From CAZWVA01 sp964636885 (GTDB lineage: Bacteria > Desulfobacterota_D > UBA1144 > Nemesobacterales > CSP1-2): a stretch of 64,000 nucleotides of DNA. The notes beneath the pieces were generated by a model. That model was not told the DNA's origin. It was given only the letters and a program-made list of their open reading frames with translations, and made no database searches. The position numbers and the translations under genes were made by a program. The stretch covers positions 9,057-73,056 of the forward strand of contig CAZWVA010000005.1 of assembly GCA_964636885.1 (NCBI GenBank). Reading direction: 5' to 3'. Within the stretch, counting starts at the first letter, position 1; every line of letters starts with the position of its first letter. This document shows positions 34,555 to 43,096 of this stretch, one piece after another.

Positions 34555-35106
34555 CTATCTCTCCCCCAGTTGTTCATGCAGATGGTACAGGTAGAAGGCC
34601 GAGATAACCAGGGAATGGGTTATCTTACCCTCTGAAACCAGGCGGTGCATATCCTGAACCGGTATTAAAAGGGAGGCTATATCCTCCGTGCCATCGAATC
34701 TCGGCTCTTGAACCCTCCTTACTCCCCTTGCGAGAAACGTATAGCAGGTATTGTCCTGTATGGCGGGATTCGGATGTACCCTTCCTATACAAAGCCAATC
34801 ATCCGAGGCGTACCCTGTTTCTTCGAGGAGTTCCCGCTTTGCGGCCTCAAGAGGCGTCTCTCCAGGATCAACCATACCGCCAGGTATCTCAAGGGTTGGT
34901 GACTTTATCCCGTGTCTGTACTGTTTTATTAAGACCAACTCACCATGGGGGGTAATGGGGACCACGTTTATCCAATCGGGTGCCTCGATCACGTAGAAAT
35001 CGTGGTCCTTCCCGGTCACGGGGGAAAGGCTTATGTCCTTTCTCGTTGAAAAGATCCTGTACGAGTTTAGCCTCTCCGATCTAATAATGTCCCATTTCTT
35101 TATCAT
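34555..35106 (-). CDS. NUDIX hydrolase, ADP-ribose-pyrophosphatase type
   Basis: 183 residues with a complete Nudix box, GGMVDPGETPLEAAKRELLEETGY (G-x5-E-x7-REUXEEXGU), preceded by LVLIKQYRHGIKSPTLEIPGG, the pattern of the ADP-ribose/sugar-nucleotide branch. Such enzymes hydrolyse nucleoside diphosphate sugars. It lies 27 bases downstream of the radical SAM gene on the same strand and just upstream of the Fur box. Confidence 0.9.
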   Translation of the reverse strand: MIKKWDIIRSERLNSYRIFSTRKDISLSPVTGKDHDFYVIEAPDWINVVPITPHGELVLIKQYRHGIKSPTLEIPGGMVDPGETPLEAAKRELLEETGYASDDWLCIGRVHPNPAIQDNTCYTFLARGVRRVQEPRFDGTEDIASLLIPVQDMHRLVSEGKITHSLVISAFYLYHLHEQLGER

Positions 35107-35133
35107 ATGTAAGCCGCCTTTTGTATATTAGGA

Positions 35134-36144
35134 TCAGTGCATCCACCGGACATCGAAGCGGTATAACCCCTCTTCACGGGCTACCCTTAACGCCTCTTCA
35201 TATTCCGTACGCGTGGTGGAGCGGTTGATCCTCTCGTACTTCTCAGGAAGCCTTAGTACCCTGCCTTCTGGTCTATACTGATCCATTATGTTTATATAGG
35301 TATCCCTTGACACCTCATTCGCAATGAAGCGGCAGATCTCCCTCGTGCCTGCGACCCTGTTTGGCATGACGAGGTGACGAACGAGAACCCCTCGAAGGGC
35401 AAGACCGTTTTCATCGAATTTGAGTGGACCTACCTGGCGGTGCATCTCCTTTATGGCTGCCCGTGCGACATCCGGATAGTCCCTTGCCGCCATGTAGAAG
35501 AAGGAGAGGTCCCTATCCCAGAACTTAAAGTCGGGCATATACACATCGACTATGCCCTCCATGATCTCAAGCGAATGAAGGGAATCGTAGGCGCTTGTGT
35601 TATACACTATAGGCAACCTCAATCCCATCTCGATCGCAGGTGGGATTGCCTCCATGACCTGAGGGACGACGTGCTCAGGGGTTACGAAGTTTATGTTGTG
35701 GCAACCCATCTCCTGAAGACGGATCATAACCCTTGCAATCTCCTTCGGGGTAAGCGTCTCTCCGTTACCCTCCCAGGATATGTCGAAGTTCTGACAGAAG
35801 ACGCATTTCAGGTTACAGAAAGAGAAAAATATCGTCCCGGAGCCGCGCCAACCCCTTAGGCAATCCTCCTCGCCGAAATGGGGAAAGGCGCTTGCGACAT
35901 AGGCATAGCGGCCGGTTCTGCAAACGGCGGTTCTATTCTCAAGCCTGTTTATGTGGCAGTTGCGAGGACAGACCTCGCATTTCTCGAGCACCCCTAGTGC
36001 CCTCTCTACCTTCTCCTCCAGTATGTGTTTGTCCGTCTCGTATGTACGTATATAAGCGGGAACGAAGTCCCTACGGGGGATGACCCAAATTGGGTCTGAG
36101 ATATAGCTAGGAGGCTGCCCCCTTCCAAACACCCTTCCAATCAT
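35134..36144 (-). CDS. PflA-like radical SAM protein
   Basis: 336 residues. Radical SAM cysteines are in FFSFCNLKCVFCQNFDIS (C-x3-C-x2-C). An N-terminal Cys cluster (CEVCPRNCHINR, then CRTG) resembles the extra cluster of PflA-related AmmeMemoRadiSam-type proteins. The C-terminal part has HLVMPNRVAGTREICRFIA. Family members are glycyl-radical activases or unknown radical enzymes. No glycyl-radical enzyme is in view, so the substrate is unknown. It follows the enoyl-CoA isomerase on the same strand after 58 bases. Confidence 0.85.
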   Translation of the reverse strand: MIGRVFGRGQPPSYISDPIWVIPRRDFVPAYIRTYETDKHILEEKVERALGVLEKCEVCPRNCHINRLENRTAVCRTGRYAYVASAFPHFGEEDCLRGWRGSGTIFFSFCNLKCVFCQNFDISWEGNGETLTPKEIARVMIRLQEMGCHNINFVTPEHVVPQVMEAIPPAIEMGLRLPIVYNTSAYDSLHSLEIMEGIVDVYMPDFKFWDRDLSFFYMAARDYPDVARAAIKEMHRQVGPLKFDENGLALRGVLVRHLVMPNRVAGTREICRFIANEVSRDTYINIMDQYRPEGRVLRLPEKYERINRSTTRTEYEEALRVAREEGLYRFDVRWMH

Positions 36145-36202
36145 GCCATACCCCCAGAGTGATTAGCTATATTAAAGATTATAATGGCTTATAGACCCCG
36201 TC

Positions 36203-36952
36203 TCAATATATCTTTATCTTCTCCAGGTTTTTCCACGTATCCTCGGAGTACCAGATGTCAACGAATTCAAGTATGGAATCCCTCTCTCTCCTTTCTATCT
36301 CCTCGGCCACCTGTTTCCTGAGGAGCGTCTTTACGCTCTTAAACGCCCGGCCATCCCTCTTTGCTAGGCCCTTGGCTACGCTTCTTGCGGCCTCGCGAAT
36401 ACCCTCCTTACCTACTACCTCATGGATGAGTCCGAGTGCCCTTGCATCCTCTGCCGTATACATCTCTCCCCCGTATAGTATCGTTTCTGCGTTCTTTCCC
36501 CCGACCCAGAACTTTAGTATCTCGACTCCGCTCGTAAAAACGGTTGAGCCAAAGGTTATCTCGTTTAAAGAGATCTTCGGCTTCCCAGAAACCATAAGCC
36601 TGTAGTCACAGGCTATGGCGAGCATACATCCCCCTGCTATGGTGTGGCCGTTTAGGGCCGCCACGACGGGTTTTGGGAAGAGAAATATGTATCTTAGAAT
36701 GTCTGTGAATCTCATGAGGAATCCCGTGAAGGAATCCTTTGGATAACCCAGAAACTCTGGGATATCAAATCCAAATGAGAAGAAGCTCCCCTCACCGGTT
36801 AGGATTACGGCTCTTACACTGGGATCGGTCTCTAGTTTCTTAAGGCACCCGCTTAGCTCATCAACTACCCCTTCGTTTATGGCGTTTACCTTGGGACGGT
36901 TAAGAACAACCGTTGCGATGTTTTCCTCCATTGAAAGATCTATGAATCCCAT
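36203..36952 (-). CDS. enoyl-CoA hydratase/isomerase family, probable delta3-delta2-enoyl-CoA isomerase
   Basis: 249 residues of the crotonase fold. The oxyanion hole region is FGFDIPEF and GHTIAGGCMLAIACDYR. The first hydratase Glu position is Met (AGGCMLA rather than GGGCELA), while the single catalytic Glu of mitochondrial-type enoyl-CoA isomerases is kept in SLNEITFGS. This favours isomerase over hydratase activity. It would move double bonds of unsaturated acyl-CoAs into place for beta-oxidation, in line with the acyl-CoA dehydrogenase and mutase elsewhere in the window. Ribosome site aggagg precedes the ATG. Confidence 0.82.
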   Translation of the reverse strand: MGFIDLSMEENIATVVLNRPKVNAINEGVVDELSGCLKKLETDPSVRAVILTGEGSFFSFGFDIPEFLGYPKDSFTGFLMRFTDILRYIFLFPKPVVAALNGHTIAGGCMLAIACDYRLMVSGKPKISLNEITFGSTVFTSGVEILKFWVGGKNAETILYGGEMYTAEDARALGLIHEVVGKEGIREAARSVAKGLAKRDGRAFKSVKTLLRKQVAEEIERRERDSILEFVDIWYSEDTWKNLEKIKIY

Positions 36953-37206
36953 TTCTTCCTCCTATCTCGTTTTATAGAAGAGCTTGATTTTTCTCCTCTC
37001 GACTCTTACTTTGACTAACGAAGTCTTCATGTCTTACCGTATCCGATGGTTTAATCTGCTTCAGATGCTTTATTCTAACGTTTTCATACCTCTATTTCCA
37101 ATATCTGGTTAATCTCACTTAACAAATCCCAAAAACCGTATAAAATAATATCCTCAAAATGAAACCACCCGTAAAACCGGATTAAAATCGCAAAGGAGGA
37201 ATGTCA

Positions 37207-37590
37207 ATGAAAAGGGTCTTTGCTTCACTCTTCGTTATAGCGGTATCTCTATCCCTAACCGTAGTCGCCAAGGCCGAGACAAAAGGCGATCCAGCCGCGG
37301 GCAAGGAGAAGTTCCAGCAGATATGTGCATCCTGTCACGGTGCCGAGGGGAAAGGAGACGGAGTTGCTGCTGCTGCGCTCGATCCGAAGCCAAGGGATCT
37401 AAGCGACGCCGCTTATGTCTCTGGACTCACGGACGACCATATATTTAAAACCGTTAAAGAAGGCGGTGCGGCCGTTGGGAAATCTGCCCTCATGCCCGCC
37501 TGGGGTGGGACCCTATCGGATGAAGACATAAAGAACGTAATCGCCTACATAAGACAGGACATCTGCAAGTGTCAGTATAAGGGGAAATAA
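37207..37590 (+). CDS. class I periplasmic cytochrome c
   Basis: 127 residues from the second ATG, six bases after aaaggagga; an ATG at 37201 abuts that site. Signal peptide at about 1-24. One haem site CASCHGAEG (about 43-47) and a distal Met in ALMPAWGG. The C-terminus has a Cys pair (ICKCQYKGK). Small c-type cytochrome for periplasmic electron transfer. Its haem domain is similar in arrangement to the one fused to FTR1. Confidence 0.9.
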   Translation: MKRVFASLFVIAVSLSLTVVAKAETKGDPAAGKEKFQQICASCHGAEGKGDGVAAAALDPKPRDLSDAAYVSGLTDDHIFKTVKEGGAAVGKSALMPAWGGTLSDEDIKNVIAYIRQDICKCQYKGK

Positions 37591-37785
37591 ACGCCGACTA
37601 TAGAGGGAGTGGAGGCGGGAACAGCCCACCTTCCCACCTTCGTTTCTGGCCTCAAGTTCCTTAAATAGCGGGTTGTTTAAAGAACGAAGAGCCTAAAACG
37701 GTCATCCCTAGACTCAAGAAATCGGGATTCTTTGAACATCTTAGGCCTTAATGTTACAATCTTTTCCTGAGAGAACGCCTGCTTT

Positions 37786-37878
37786 GGAGAGGTGACCGAG
37801 TGGACGAAGGTGCACGCCTGGAAAGCGTGTAGGGGGTCAAAAGCTCCCTCGTGGGTTCGAATCCCACCCTCTCCGCCA
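37786..37878 (+). tRNA. tRNA-Ser(GGA)
   Basis: Acceptor GGAGAGG pairs with CCTCTCC, G discriminator and encoded CCA. Anticodon stem CACGC/GCGTG surrounds CTGGAAA (anticodon GGA), with a long class II variable arm and GGTTCGAATCC T-arm. Confidence 0.96.
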
Positions 37879-37948
37879 GGTATTCAAGATGCGGGATAGA
37901 AGGTATAGAATATATATCGTGCATCTCGCATTATGAAGTATTAAGGTT

Positions 37949-38054
37949 CCGACTAGCCAGGCCCGTGCGGCAGGGACTTACAAACCCCGCCAGGCCTGGA
38001 AGGGAGCAACGGTAGTAAGACCCCCTGAGCGTTGCGGTAAACCTGGCTGGTCGG
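37949..38054 (+). ncRNA. ffs: small SRP RNA (4.5S type)
   Basis: Ends pair as CCGACTAGCCAGG with CCTGGCTGGTCGG. The apical region has the SRP loop motif GGAAGGGAGCAACGG and the opposing internal loop AGTAAGACC. About 106 bases, located between a tRNA-Ser and dnaX, a common position in proteobacteria-like genomes. Confidence 0.93.
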
Positions 38055-38070
38055 TTATCCAAGGTGATAT

Positions 38071-39738
38071 ATGTCCTATCTAGTGCTTGCCCGGAAATGG
38101 AGACCAAAGACGTTTGACGACGTCATAGGTCAGCAATACATCACGCAAGCCCTAAAAAACGCCGTGTCTTCGGGAAAGATGGCTCACGCACTCATTTTTT
38201 CAGGACCTAGAGGCGTGGGAAAGACCTCAACAGCGAGAATAGTGGCAAAGGCCCTTAACTGTGAGAATGGGCCGACCCCGGAGCCGTGCTCGGTCTGCAC
38301 CTTCTGCAAGGAGATCTCTGAGGGAAAATCCCTGGATGTGATTGAAATCGACGCCGCATCACACACCGGAGTAGGAGATGTGAGGGAGATCATCGAAAAC
38401 ATAAAGTACCTACCGACTTCTGGAAAAACCAAGGTCTATATAATCGACGAAGCCCACATGCTCTCCCAATCCGCCTTTAACGCCCTTCTTAAGACCCTCG
38501 AAGAGCCTCCGCCTCACGTTCTTTTTATACTTGCGACCACGGAGGTTCACAAGATCCCGGTAACGATACTCTCCCGCTGTCAGAGATACGACTTCAAAAG
38601 GGTCCCAACCGAAAAGATAAAGGAGAGGTTAGAATCGGTCGTCTCCACAGAGGGGATAAGGATCCCGGAGGAAACGCTTCTTCTCGTTGCACAGGAATCG
38701 GACGGAGGGCTTCGGGACGCCCTTAGCCTGCTGGATCAGCTCGTTGCGACATTTGGAACAGAAATCAGGCACGAGGAGGCGGTGAAGATACTCGGCCTAC
38801 TAGACAGACCGCTTTTAAGGTCAGTCCTCCATGCGGTCTTTAACAGAGACCCCAAAAGGTGTATAGAGATCCTAAACGAGGCAAGCGAAAGAGGGGTAAG
38901 CCCGAAGAGGTTTGCAGAGGATCTACTAAAGGCCCTAAGACACGCACTTGTGATCAAGGCCTGTGGCAGGGACTTCGTCTCGGATCTCTCTGAGGAGGAG
39001 AAGAACGAGATCGAAAGGATCTCCGAGAACCAGAGCGTTGAGGGAATCGAGGCCCTTTTTAGCCTTATGCTTCAGGGTGCGGAGGAGGTCCAGAGGTCTT
39101 TCTACCCAAGAATGGCACTAGAGGCGGCCATTGTAAGGCTTTCCCTCGTTCACGTGGTGGTTCCATTAGATGAAATCCTCAGGAAGATCGAAACCCTTTA
39201 TAGGAGGATAGAGGGTGGAAATCCATCGCATCATAAGGGAGAGGAGCCACCCAAAAGAGAATCAAAAGTGTTATCAGAACCTAAGGGCTATTCCTATGGA
39301 TCTGACCCCGAAGATAAACCGGTTAAATCCGAAGGAAGCGGGGAAGAGCCCCTTAAGGACCCACGTACCGAGGATTTTATAAGGTTCGTAAAATCGAAGA
39401 AGCCCATTACGGCAATGCACCTTGAGCAGGCCGATAGGATCGAAGTCGGGGATTCAACTATTGTGATCGAGTTCTCGACCCAATCGATTCACTCCGATTA
39501 TCTTCTACGCAAGGAGAGCCAAGAGACCCTGAGGAGGCTATCAAACGGGTTCTTCTCACGGGATTTAAGAGTAAAGGTCGAGGTGAAATCCCAGTACATC
39601 GGTGGGGGTAACCACCAATCCATTAAAGAAGGAACTACAAGAAGCAGGGAGGAAATACAAAAAGACCCCATAGTGCAGGACGCCCTCGAAATCTTTGAAG
39701 GTCGGATAGTCAGGGCAAAGATCAAAGAAAAGGAGTAA
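38071..39738 (+). CDS. dnaX: DNA polymerase III gamma/tau subunit
   Basis: 555 residues. N-terminal AAA+ clamp-loader domain with Walker A GPRGVGKTSTAR, four-Cys zinc module (CENGPTPEPCSVCTFC), Walker B VYIIDEAHML and the sensor SRC in TILSRCQRY. Domain III follows, then a charged linker (about 390-430) and a tau-like C-terminal region with KSKKPITAMHLEQ. It loads the beta clamp and holds the replisome together. It is followed by ybaB (4-base gap) and recR, the usual recombination-replication operon. Confidence 0.96.
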   Translation: MSYLVLARKWRPKTFDDVIGQQYITQALKNAVSSGKMAHALIFSGPRGVGKTSTARIVAKALNCENGPTPEPCSVCTFCKEISEGKSLDVIEIDAASHTGVGDVREIIENIKYLPTSGKTKVYIIDEAHMLSQSAFNALLKTLEEPPPHVLFILATTEVHKIPVTILSRCQRYDFKRVPTEKIKERLESVVSTEGIRIPEETLLLVAQESDGGLRDALSLLDQLVATFGTEIRHEEAVKILGLLDRPLLRSVLHAVFNRDPKRCIEILNEASERGVSPKRFAEDLLKALRHALVIKACGRDFVSDLSEEEKNEIERISENQSVEGIEALFSLMLQGAEEVQRSFYPRMALEAAIVRLSLVHVVVPLDEILRKIETLYRRIEGGNPSHHKGEEPPKRESKVLSEPKGYSYGSDPEDKPVKSEGSGEEPLKDPRTEDFIRFVKSKKPITAMHLEQADRIEVGDSTIVIEFSTQSIHSDYLLRKESQETLRRLSNGFFSRDLRVKVEVKSQYIGGGNHQSIKEGTTRSREEIQKDPIVQDALEIFEGRIVRAKIKEKE

Positions 39739-39742
39739 AGCC

Positions 39743-40063
39743 ATGAAACTCGGAAACATACAGAACATGTTAAAACAGGCTCAGAAGGTAAAGGAGCAGA
39801 TAGAGAGGATCCAGGCCGAAGCCGGAGAAAAGACGGTTGAGGCCTCTTCAGGAGGTGGCATGGTAACCGTGGTCGCAAAGGCGAAGGGCGAGATAGTCTC
39901 TGTAAAAATCGAGCCCGAGATAGTAAAAGAGGGTGATATAGAGATGCTTCAAGACCTCATCACTGCCGCTGTGAATGAGGCCCTAAGTAGGGGGCAGGAG
40001 ATTATGAAGGAGGAGGTTGCCAAAGCGGCTACAGGATTCGGACTTCCTCCAGGACTCATTTAA
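39743..40063 (+). CDS. ybaB: YbaB/EbfC nucleoid-associated protein
   Basis: 106 residues. Starts MKLGNIQNMLKQAQKVKEQ, followed by ASSGGGMVTVVAKAKGEI and the LQDLITAAVNEAL helix. Small dimeric DNA-binding protein, coded between dnaX and recR as in many bacteria. Ribosome site overlaps the dnaX stop. Confidence 0.96.
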   Translation: MKLGNIQNMLKQAQKVKEQIERIQAEAGEKTVEASSGGGMVTVVAKAKGEIVSVKIEPEIVKEGDIEMLQDLITAAVNEALSRGQEIMKEEVAKAATGFGLPPGLI

Positions 40064-40082
40064 ACCCACCCTGTTTTAGAAA

Positions 40083-40688
40083 ATGATGAGGAAAGGACTG
40101 CCAGAACCCATATCAAGACTGATAGAGGCGTTCTCAAAGCTCCCAGGAATAGGGGAAAAGAACGCAACGAGGCTTGCCTTCTACATCCTAAGGGCGCCTG
40201 CCGAATTCGCAGAGGGCCTCTCAAGGGCTATAACCGATACCAAAAGAAGGGTCACCCTCTGCTCCATCTGCTTTAGCTTTACATCGGAAAACGCTTGCGA
40301 GATATGCAGGGACGAGAAGAGGGAGAAGACCACCATCTGTGTTGTAGAGGAGCCACTGGATCTCATTGCGATCGAAAAGAGCGGCGAGTTTAACGGCAGG
40401 TATCACGTCCTACACGGGGTGATCTCCCCGATTGATGGAGTCGGCCCTGAAGATCTAAAGATAAAGGAGCTCCTAGAGAGGCTGAAGACGGATAGGGTTA
40501 GAGAGGTTATAATCGCCACGAATCCGAGCGTTGAGGGAGAGGCCACGGCGCTATACCTGTCAAGACTCATAAAACCCCTTGGAATCGAGGTAAGCCGCAT
40601 TGCGCACGGAATCCCGATGGGAGGGGATATAGAGTACATAGACGAGATAACACTGGGTAGGGCACTCAGGGATAGAAAGAGGATGTAG
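40083..40688 (+). CDS. recR: recombination mediator RecR
   Basis: 201 residues, full length. Helix-hairpin-helix KLPGIGEKNATRLAFYIL, C4 zinc finger (CSICFSFTSENACEIC), Toprim domain VVEEPLDLIAIEKSG and the C-terminal ATNPSVEGEATALYLSRL, ending in the Walker-B-like VSRIAHGIPMGGDIEY. With RecF or RecO it loads RecA on gapped DNA. ATGs at 40083 and 40086 are equivalent. Confidence 0.97.
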   Translation: MMRKGLPEPISRLIEAFSKLPGIGEKNATRLAFYILRAPAEFAEGLSRAITDTKRRVTLCSICFSFTSENACEICRDEKREKTTICVVEEPLDLIAIEKSGEFNGRYHVLHGVISPIDGVGPEDLKIKELLERLKTDRVREVIIATNPSVEGEATALYLSRLIKPLGIEVSRIAHGIPMGGDIEYIDEITLGRALRDRKRM

Positions 40689-40768
40689 GATACAGGATTC
40701 GGGATCCATTTATCATGCATAACGAATCGTGCATCCTGTGTTTAATCCTATAGAGTGAGGTCATAACG

Positions 40769-41218
40769 ATGGTTAGAATCGGAAAGGCTTTTAATGAACT
40801 AAAGGTCGGAGACAAGTTCTCCGAGAGCATGACCATAACAGAGGCGCATATCGTAAAGGCCGCCGGTCTCTTTAACGACTATAATGCCCTCCATACTAAT
40901 GAGCCCGAGATGAAGAGGGCCAGATTCGGAAAAAGAATAGCCCACGGTGCCCTTACATTCGGCCTTATGGTTGGGGTGTATAGTAAGGCATTTTACGATA
41001 CGGACATATCGACGGTCGAGGCCTCTATAAGATTTACGGCCCCCATATACATAAACGACACCGTGAGGATGGAGTGGGAGGTAAAGGAGCTTGACCCAAA
41101 ACCCAAGCTAAACGGCGGGCTTGTCGCGCTTTCAGGACAGGTAACGAACCAGGAGGGCAAGGTCGTTGCAACGATGGAGGCAAAACTACTGGTTTCAAAT
41201 ACGACTATATTTGAATGA
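40769..41218 (+). CDS. MaoC-type enoyl-CoA hydratase
   Basis: 149 residues, single hot-dog domain. The catalytic motif is FNDYNALHTNEPEM with the Asp and His of (R)-specific hydratases, followed by the RIAHGALTFGLMVG helix. It hydrates enoyl-CoA to (R)-3-hydroxyacyl-CoA or acts in related acyl dehydration. It lies 80 bases after recR and precedes the envelope gene cluster. Confidence 0.9.
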   Translation: MVRIGKAFNELKVGDKFSESMTITEAHIVKAAGLFNDYNALHTNEPEMKRARFGKRIAHGALTFGLMVGVYSKAFYDTDISTVEASIRFTAPIYINDTVRMEWEVKELDPKPKLNGGLVALSGQVTNQEGKVVATMEAKLLVSNTTIFE

Positions 41219-41281
41219 TGAATCTGAAAAGGCTATAGGCTTATGGTCGTCTTTAAAAACCCGAAGAGACCGCTAATTGGA

Positions 41282-41497
41282 TTAATTCGGTGGCTCTTCA
41301 TCCCCTTCAGGAGTTGGTGCTGTCTCGGTTCCCTCCTCGGTCGTTCCTTCTGGTGCTGGAGTTGCTTCGGGTTCACCGGCGGATCCTCCCTCATTTTCAG
41401 AGGCTACGGCTTGACCCATAAAGCCGGGATGCACACCCACCCTATTTACGAAAGATACCGCTAAAAGGATAATAAAAAGAATGGAGAGAACCTTCAT
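41282..41497 (-). CDS. small exported peptide with acidic Pro/Thr/Glu tail
   Basis: 71 residues. Signal-peptide-like hydrophobic segment at 4-20 and possible cleavage near AVASE at about 33. The remainder is acidic low complexity (ENEGGSAGEPEATPAPEG onward). A strong ribosome site (aaggaggt) supports it as a real gene. It sits at the downstream end of the minus-strand envelope cluster. Similar in style, though not in sequence, to the acidic exported peptide at 60727. Function unknown. Confidence 0.65.
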   Translation of the reverse strand: MKVLSILFIILLAVSFVNRVGVHPGFMGQAVASENEGGSAGEPEATPAPEGTTEEGTETAPTPEGDEEPPN

Positions 41498-41627
41498 CTC
41501 GTGTTACCTCCTTAATAAGATTGATTCACTCTTTAAAGGTTCCTCATCTTGAAATACGAGGCGGAGCATATTTTACTCGCCTAACCCCTTGCTTTCAATT
41601 CCCCTCTGGTTATGTAAACCGAACGCC

Positions 41628-42074
41628 CTAACCCCCGAGTTCTGAAGCCGCTTTTTCATAAGACGCCTCCAGGTCGTTTATAACTGAATCCATCTCGGAT
41701 TTAACGTCTCTCCACGCTTCTACACCAGCGGCCTTGAGTTCCTTCAGCTTCTTTTGAGCGTATTCTCTCTTTAGTTCTATCTCCTTCTCCAGCTCTGGTT
41801 TTATCGTCGCTCCGGTTTCCTTCGCCTCGTTCTTTAGTTTATTTATCTGGTTCTCCAGTTTGTTGAGCTTTGTCTCTACGGATTTTTGATACTCTACCAT
41901 CTGTTCTAGTGACGGCTCTTTCTTTGACTCAGAGACCGTTTTGACTGCCTGCTTATCTATACTTCTTCCGGTTTCGGTGTTTGTGGATTGGGTTTTGCTT
42001 TCACATGATGTTAGACTCAAGCCGGTAGAAACAAGACCTACTGCTAAAAAGATCGAAATAGATAACCATCTCAT
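41628..42074 (-). CDS. coiled-coil envelope lipoprotein under sigma-54 control
   Basis: 148 residues. Lipobox LSLTSC (Cys about 24). A long helical segment at about 55-140 rich in Glu/Lys heptads (VETKLNKLENQINKLKNEA) follows, then DVKSEMDSVINDLEASYEKA, so an elongated Lpp-like or coiled-coil spacer is likely. Ribosome site aaggaggt. A sigma-54 promoter at 42258-42273 with a paired enhancer at 42359-42396 lies upstream. The 170-base leader has a hairpin (42161-42196). Probably an envelope structural or stress lipoprotein; exact role unknown. Confidence 0.8.
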   Translation of the reverse strand: MRWLSISIFLAVGLVSTGLSLTSCESKTQSTNTETGRSIDKQAVKTVSESKKEPSLEQMVEYQKSVETKLNKLENQINKLKNEAKETGATIKPELEKEIELKREYAQKKLKELKAAGVEAWRDVKSEMDSVINDLEASYEKAASELGG

Positions 42075-42257
42075 ATTTCTGAACCTCCTTCTTTATGAAA
42101 AACGCTCTGTCTTGACTCGAAGCCTTGGCCATAGGGTCTTATGAGGGATGTGGAAGACATGGAAAGCGGGGGCTTAATCGGCTTTAACCCGCTTCCCATG
42201 GTTCCAGTAGAAGTGCTTTTTAAGAACCAGCCTCGGAATCGCTTTCTTTAATCATTT

Positions 42258-42273
42258 GGCAACATCTGTGCCA
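42258..42273 (-). promoter_or_regulatory. sigma-54 promoter of the coiled-coil lipoprotein gene
   Basis: On the minus strand TGGCAC-AGATG-TTGCC, with the invariant GG and GC of the -24/-12 boxes at exact spacing. Predicted start about 42247. Enhancer pair lies 85 bases upstream. Confidence 0.8.
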
Positions 42274-42358
42274 TAAGGTTTAGCCTCTTTAATCTATAGT
42301 GTTTATAGTGGGTTATTCCTGGAGTATATTCAAAGAACCGATTAAAACTCTACTAACC

Positions 42359-42396
42359 TGTACAATATCACACAGTAAAGTGGGTGGATTTACACA
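42359..42396. promoter_or_regulatory. enhancer pair for a sigma-54 activator (lipoprotein gene)
   Basis: Two 16-base sites; read on the minus strand they are TGTGTAAATCCACCCA (42396-42381) and TGTGTGATATTGTACA (42374-42359), centres 22 bases apart. They match the pairs at 45500-45539 and 46039-46078, and sit 85 bases from the promoter. Confidence 0.65.
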
Positions 42397-42462
42397 AGGG
42401 CTTGGTAGCGATCGCTTTGTTACGGGGTTTATATCGGAAGGCGAACGCAGTTTAAAGGCTTC

Positions 42463-43008
42463 TCATAGGTCTTTTCCTTCTATCTCTCTTAGCTTTTCTT
42501 CTGCCGTTTTGGCCTCTTCTGAATTCGGGAATTTGCTTATGAGGGTTTGGAGAAAGAACCTTGCCTCTTTTTTTTTCCCGATATTAATCAGTGAAAGCCC
42601 CTGCCTTAGGTATGAAAGAGGTACCCTTCTATCTTTAGGGTAGGTGGCGATGAACCTCTGAAAGGCTAAAATCGCCTCCTCGAATTTACCCCTTCTGTAA
42701 TACGATTCCGCTAGGGAGTATAGATCGTCCGAGGATTGAGGCGAGGGAATGGTTTCCCTACCCACTTTCTTCTCTAGTACATCCATCTTGGTCTTTAGCT
42801 CTAAATAATCCCTGTTCACGTTTTCTTCAATGCGTGAAATCCTCTCATCCGTATCCTTCCTTAGTGCCTCGACGTTCTGGGATACCTTCTCTATCTCGGC
42901 TTCAAGCCTTGCCTGCCTTTCATAGAGTTCACGTATGTCTTTTGGTTTAACGGCACATCCAAGTGATAGAAAGCACATCGATACGGCAAAAAGGGAGCTG
43001 GGCTTCAT
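42463..43008 (-). CDS. CpoB/YbgF-like lipoprotein with TPR region
   Basis: 181 residues. Lipobox FLSLGC (Cys about 18), a coiled coil at about 30-80 (RQARLEAEIEKVSQNVEALRK), and a TPR-like C-terminal region, AESYYRRGKFEEAILAFQRFIATYP then YLRQGLSLINIGKKKEARFFLQ. This is the layout of CpoB/YbgF, the Tol-Pal-linked coordinator of outer-membrane constriction and peptidoglycan synthesis. No tol-pal genes adjoin it here. Same strand as its envelope neighbours. Confidence 0.8.
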   Translation of the reverse strand: MKPSSLFAVSMCFLSLGCAVKPKDIRELYERQARLEAEIEKVSQNVEALRKDTDERISRIEENVNRDYLELKTKMDVLEKKVGRETIPSPQSSDDLYSLAESYYRRGKFEEAILAFQRFIATYPKDRRVPLSYLRQGLSLINIGKKKEARFFLQTLISKFPNSEEAKTAEEKLREIEGKDL

Positions 43009-43096
43009 CTCGTGGCCTTATAAACTGGAATAGCCAAGATTATATTGGGAAAAAACGCTAATATCAAAATTCCCATGGCCATTAATCGGTTTTACT

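Larger units (their letters stand above)
42075..42462. other. 388-base regulatory intergenic region
   Basis: No gene. It carries, from right to left on the minus strand, an enhancer pair (42359-42396), a sigma-54 promoter (42258-42273) and a leader hairpin GGAAGCGGG/CCCGCTTTCC (42161-42196), all upstream of the coiled-coil lipoprotein gene. Confidence 0.7.

Noticed and set aside
42299..42643. Plus-strand frame over the lipoprotein control region and the CpoB-like gene
   Set aside because: No ribosome site, low-complexity Ser/Phe content; overlaps a clear gene and regulatory sites.
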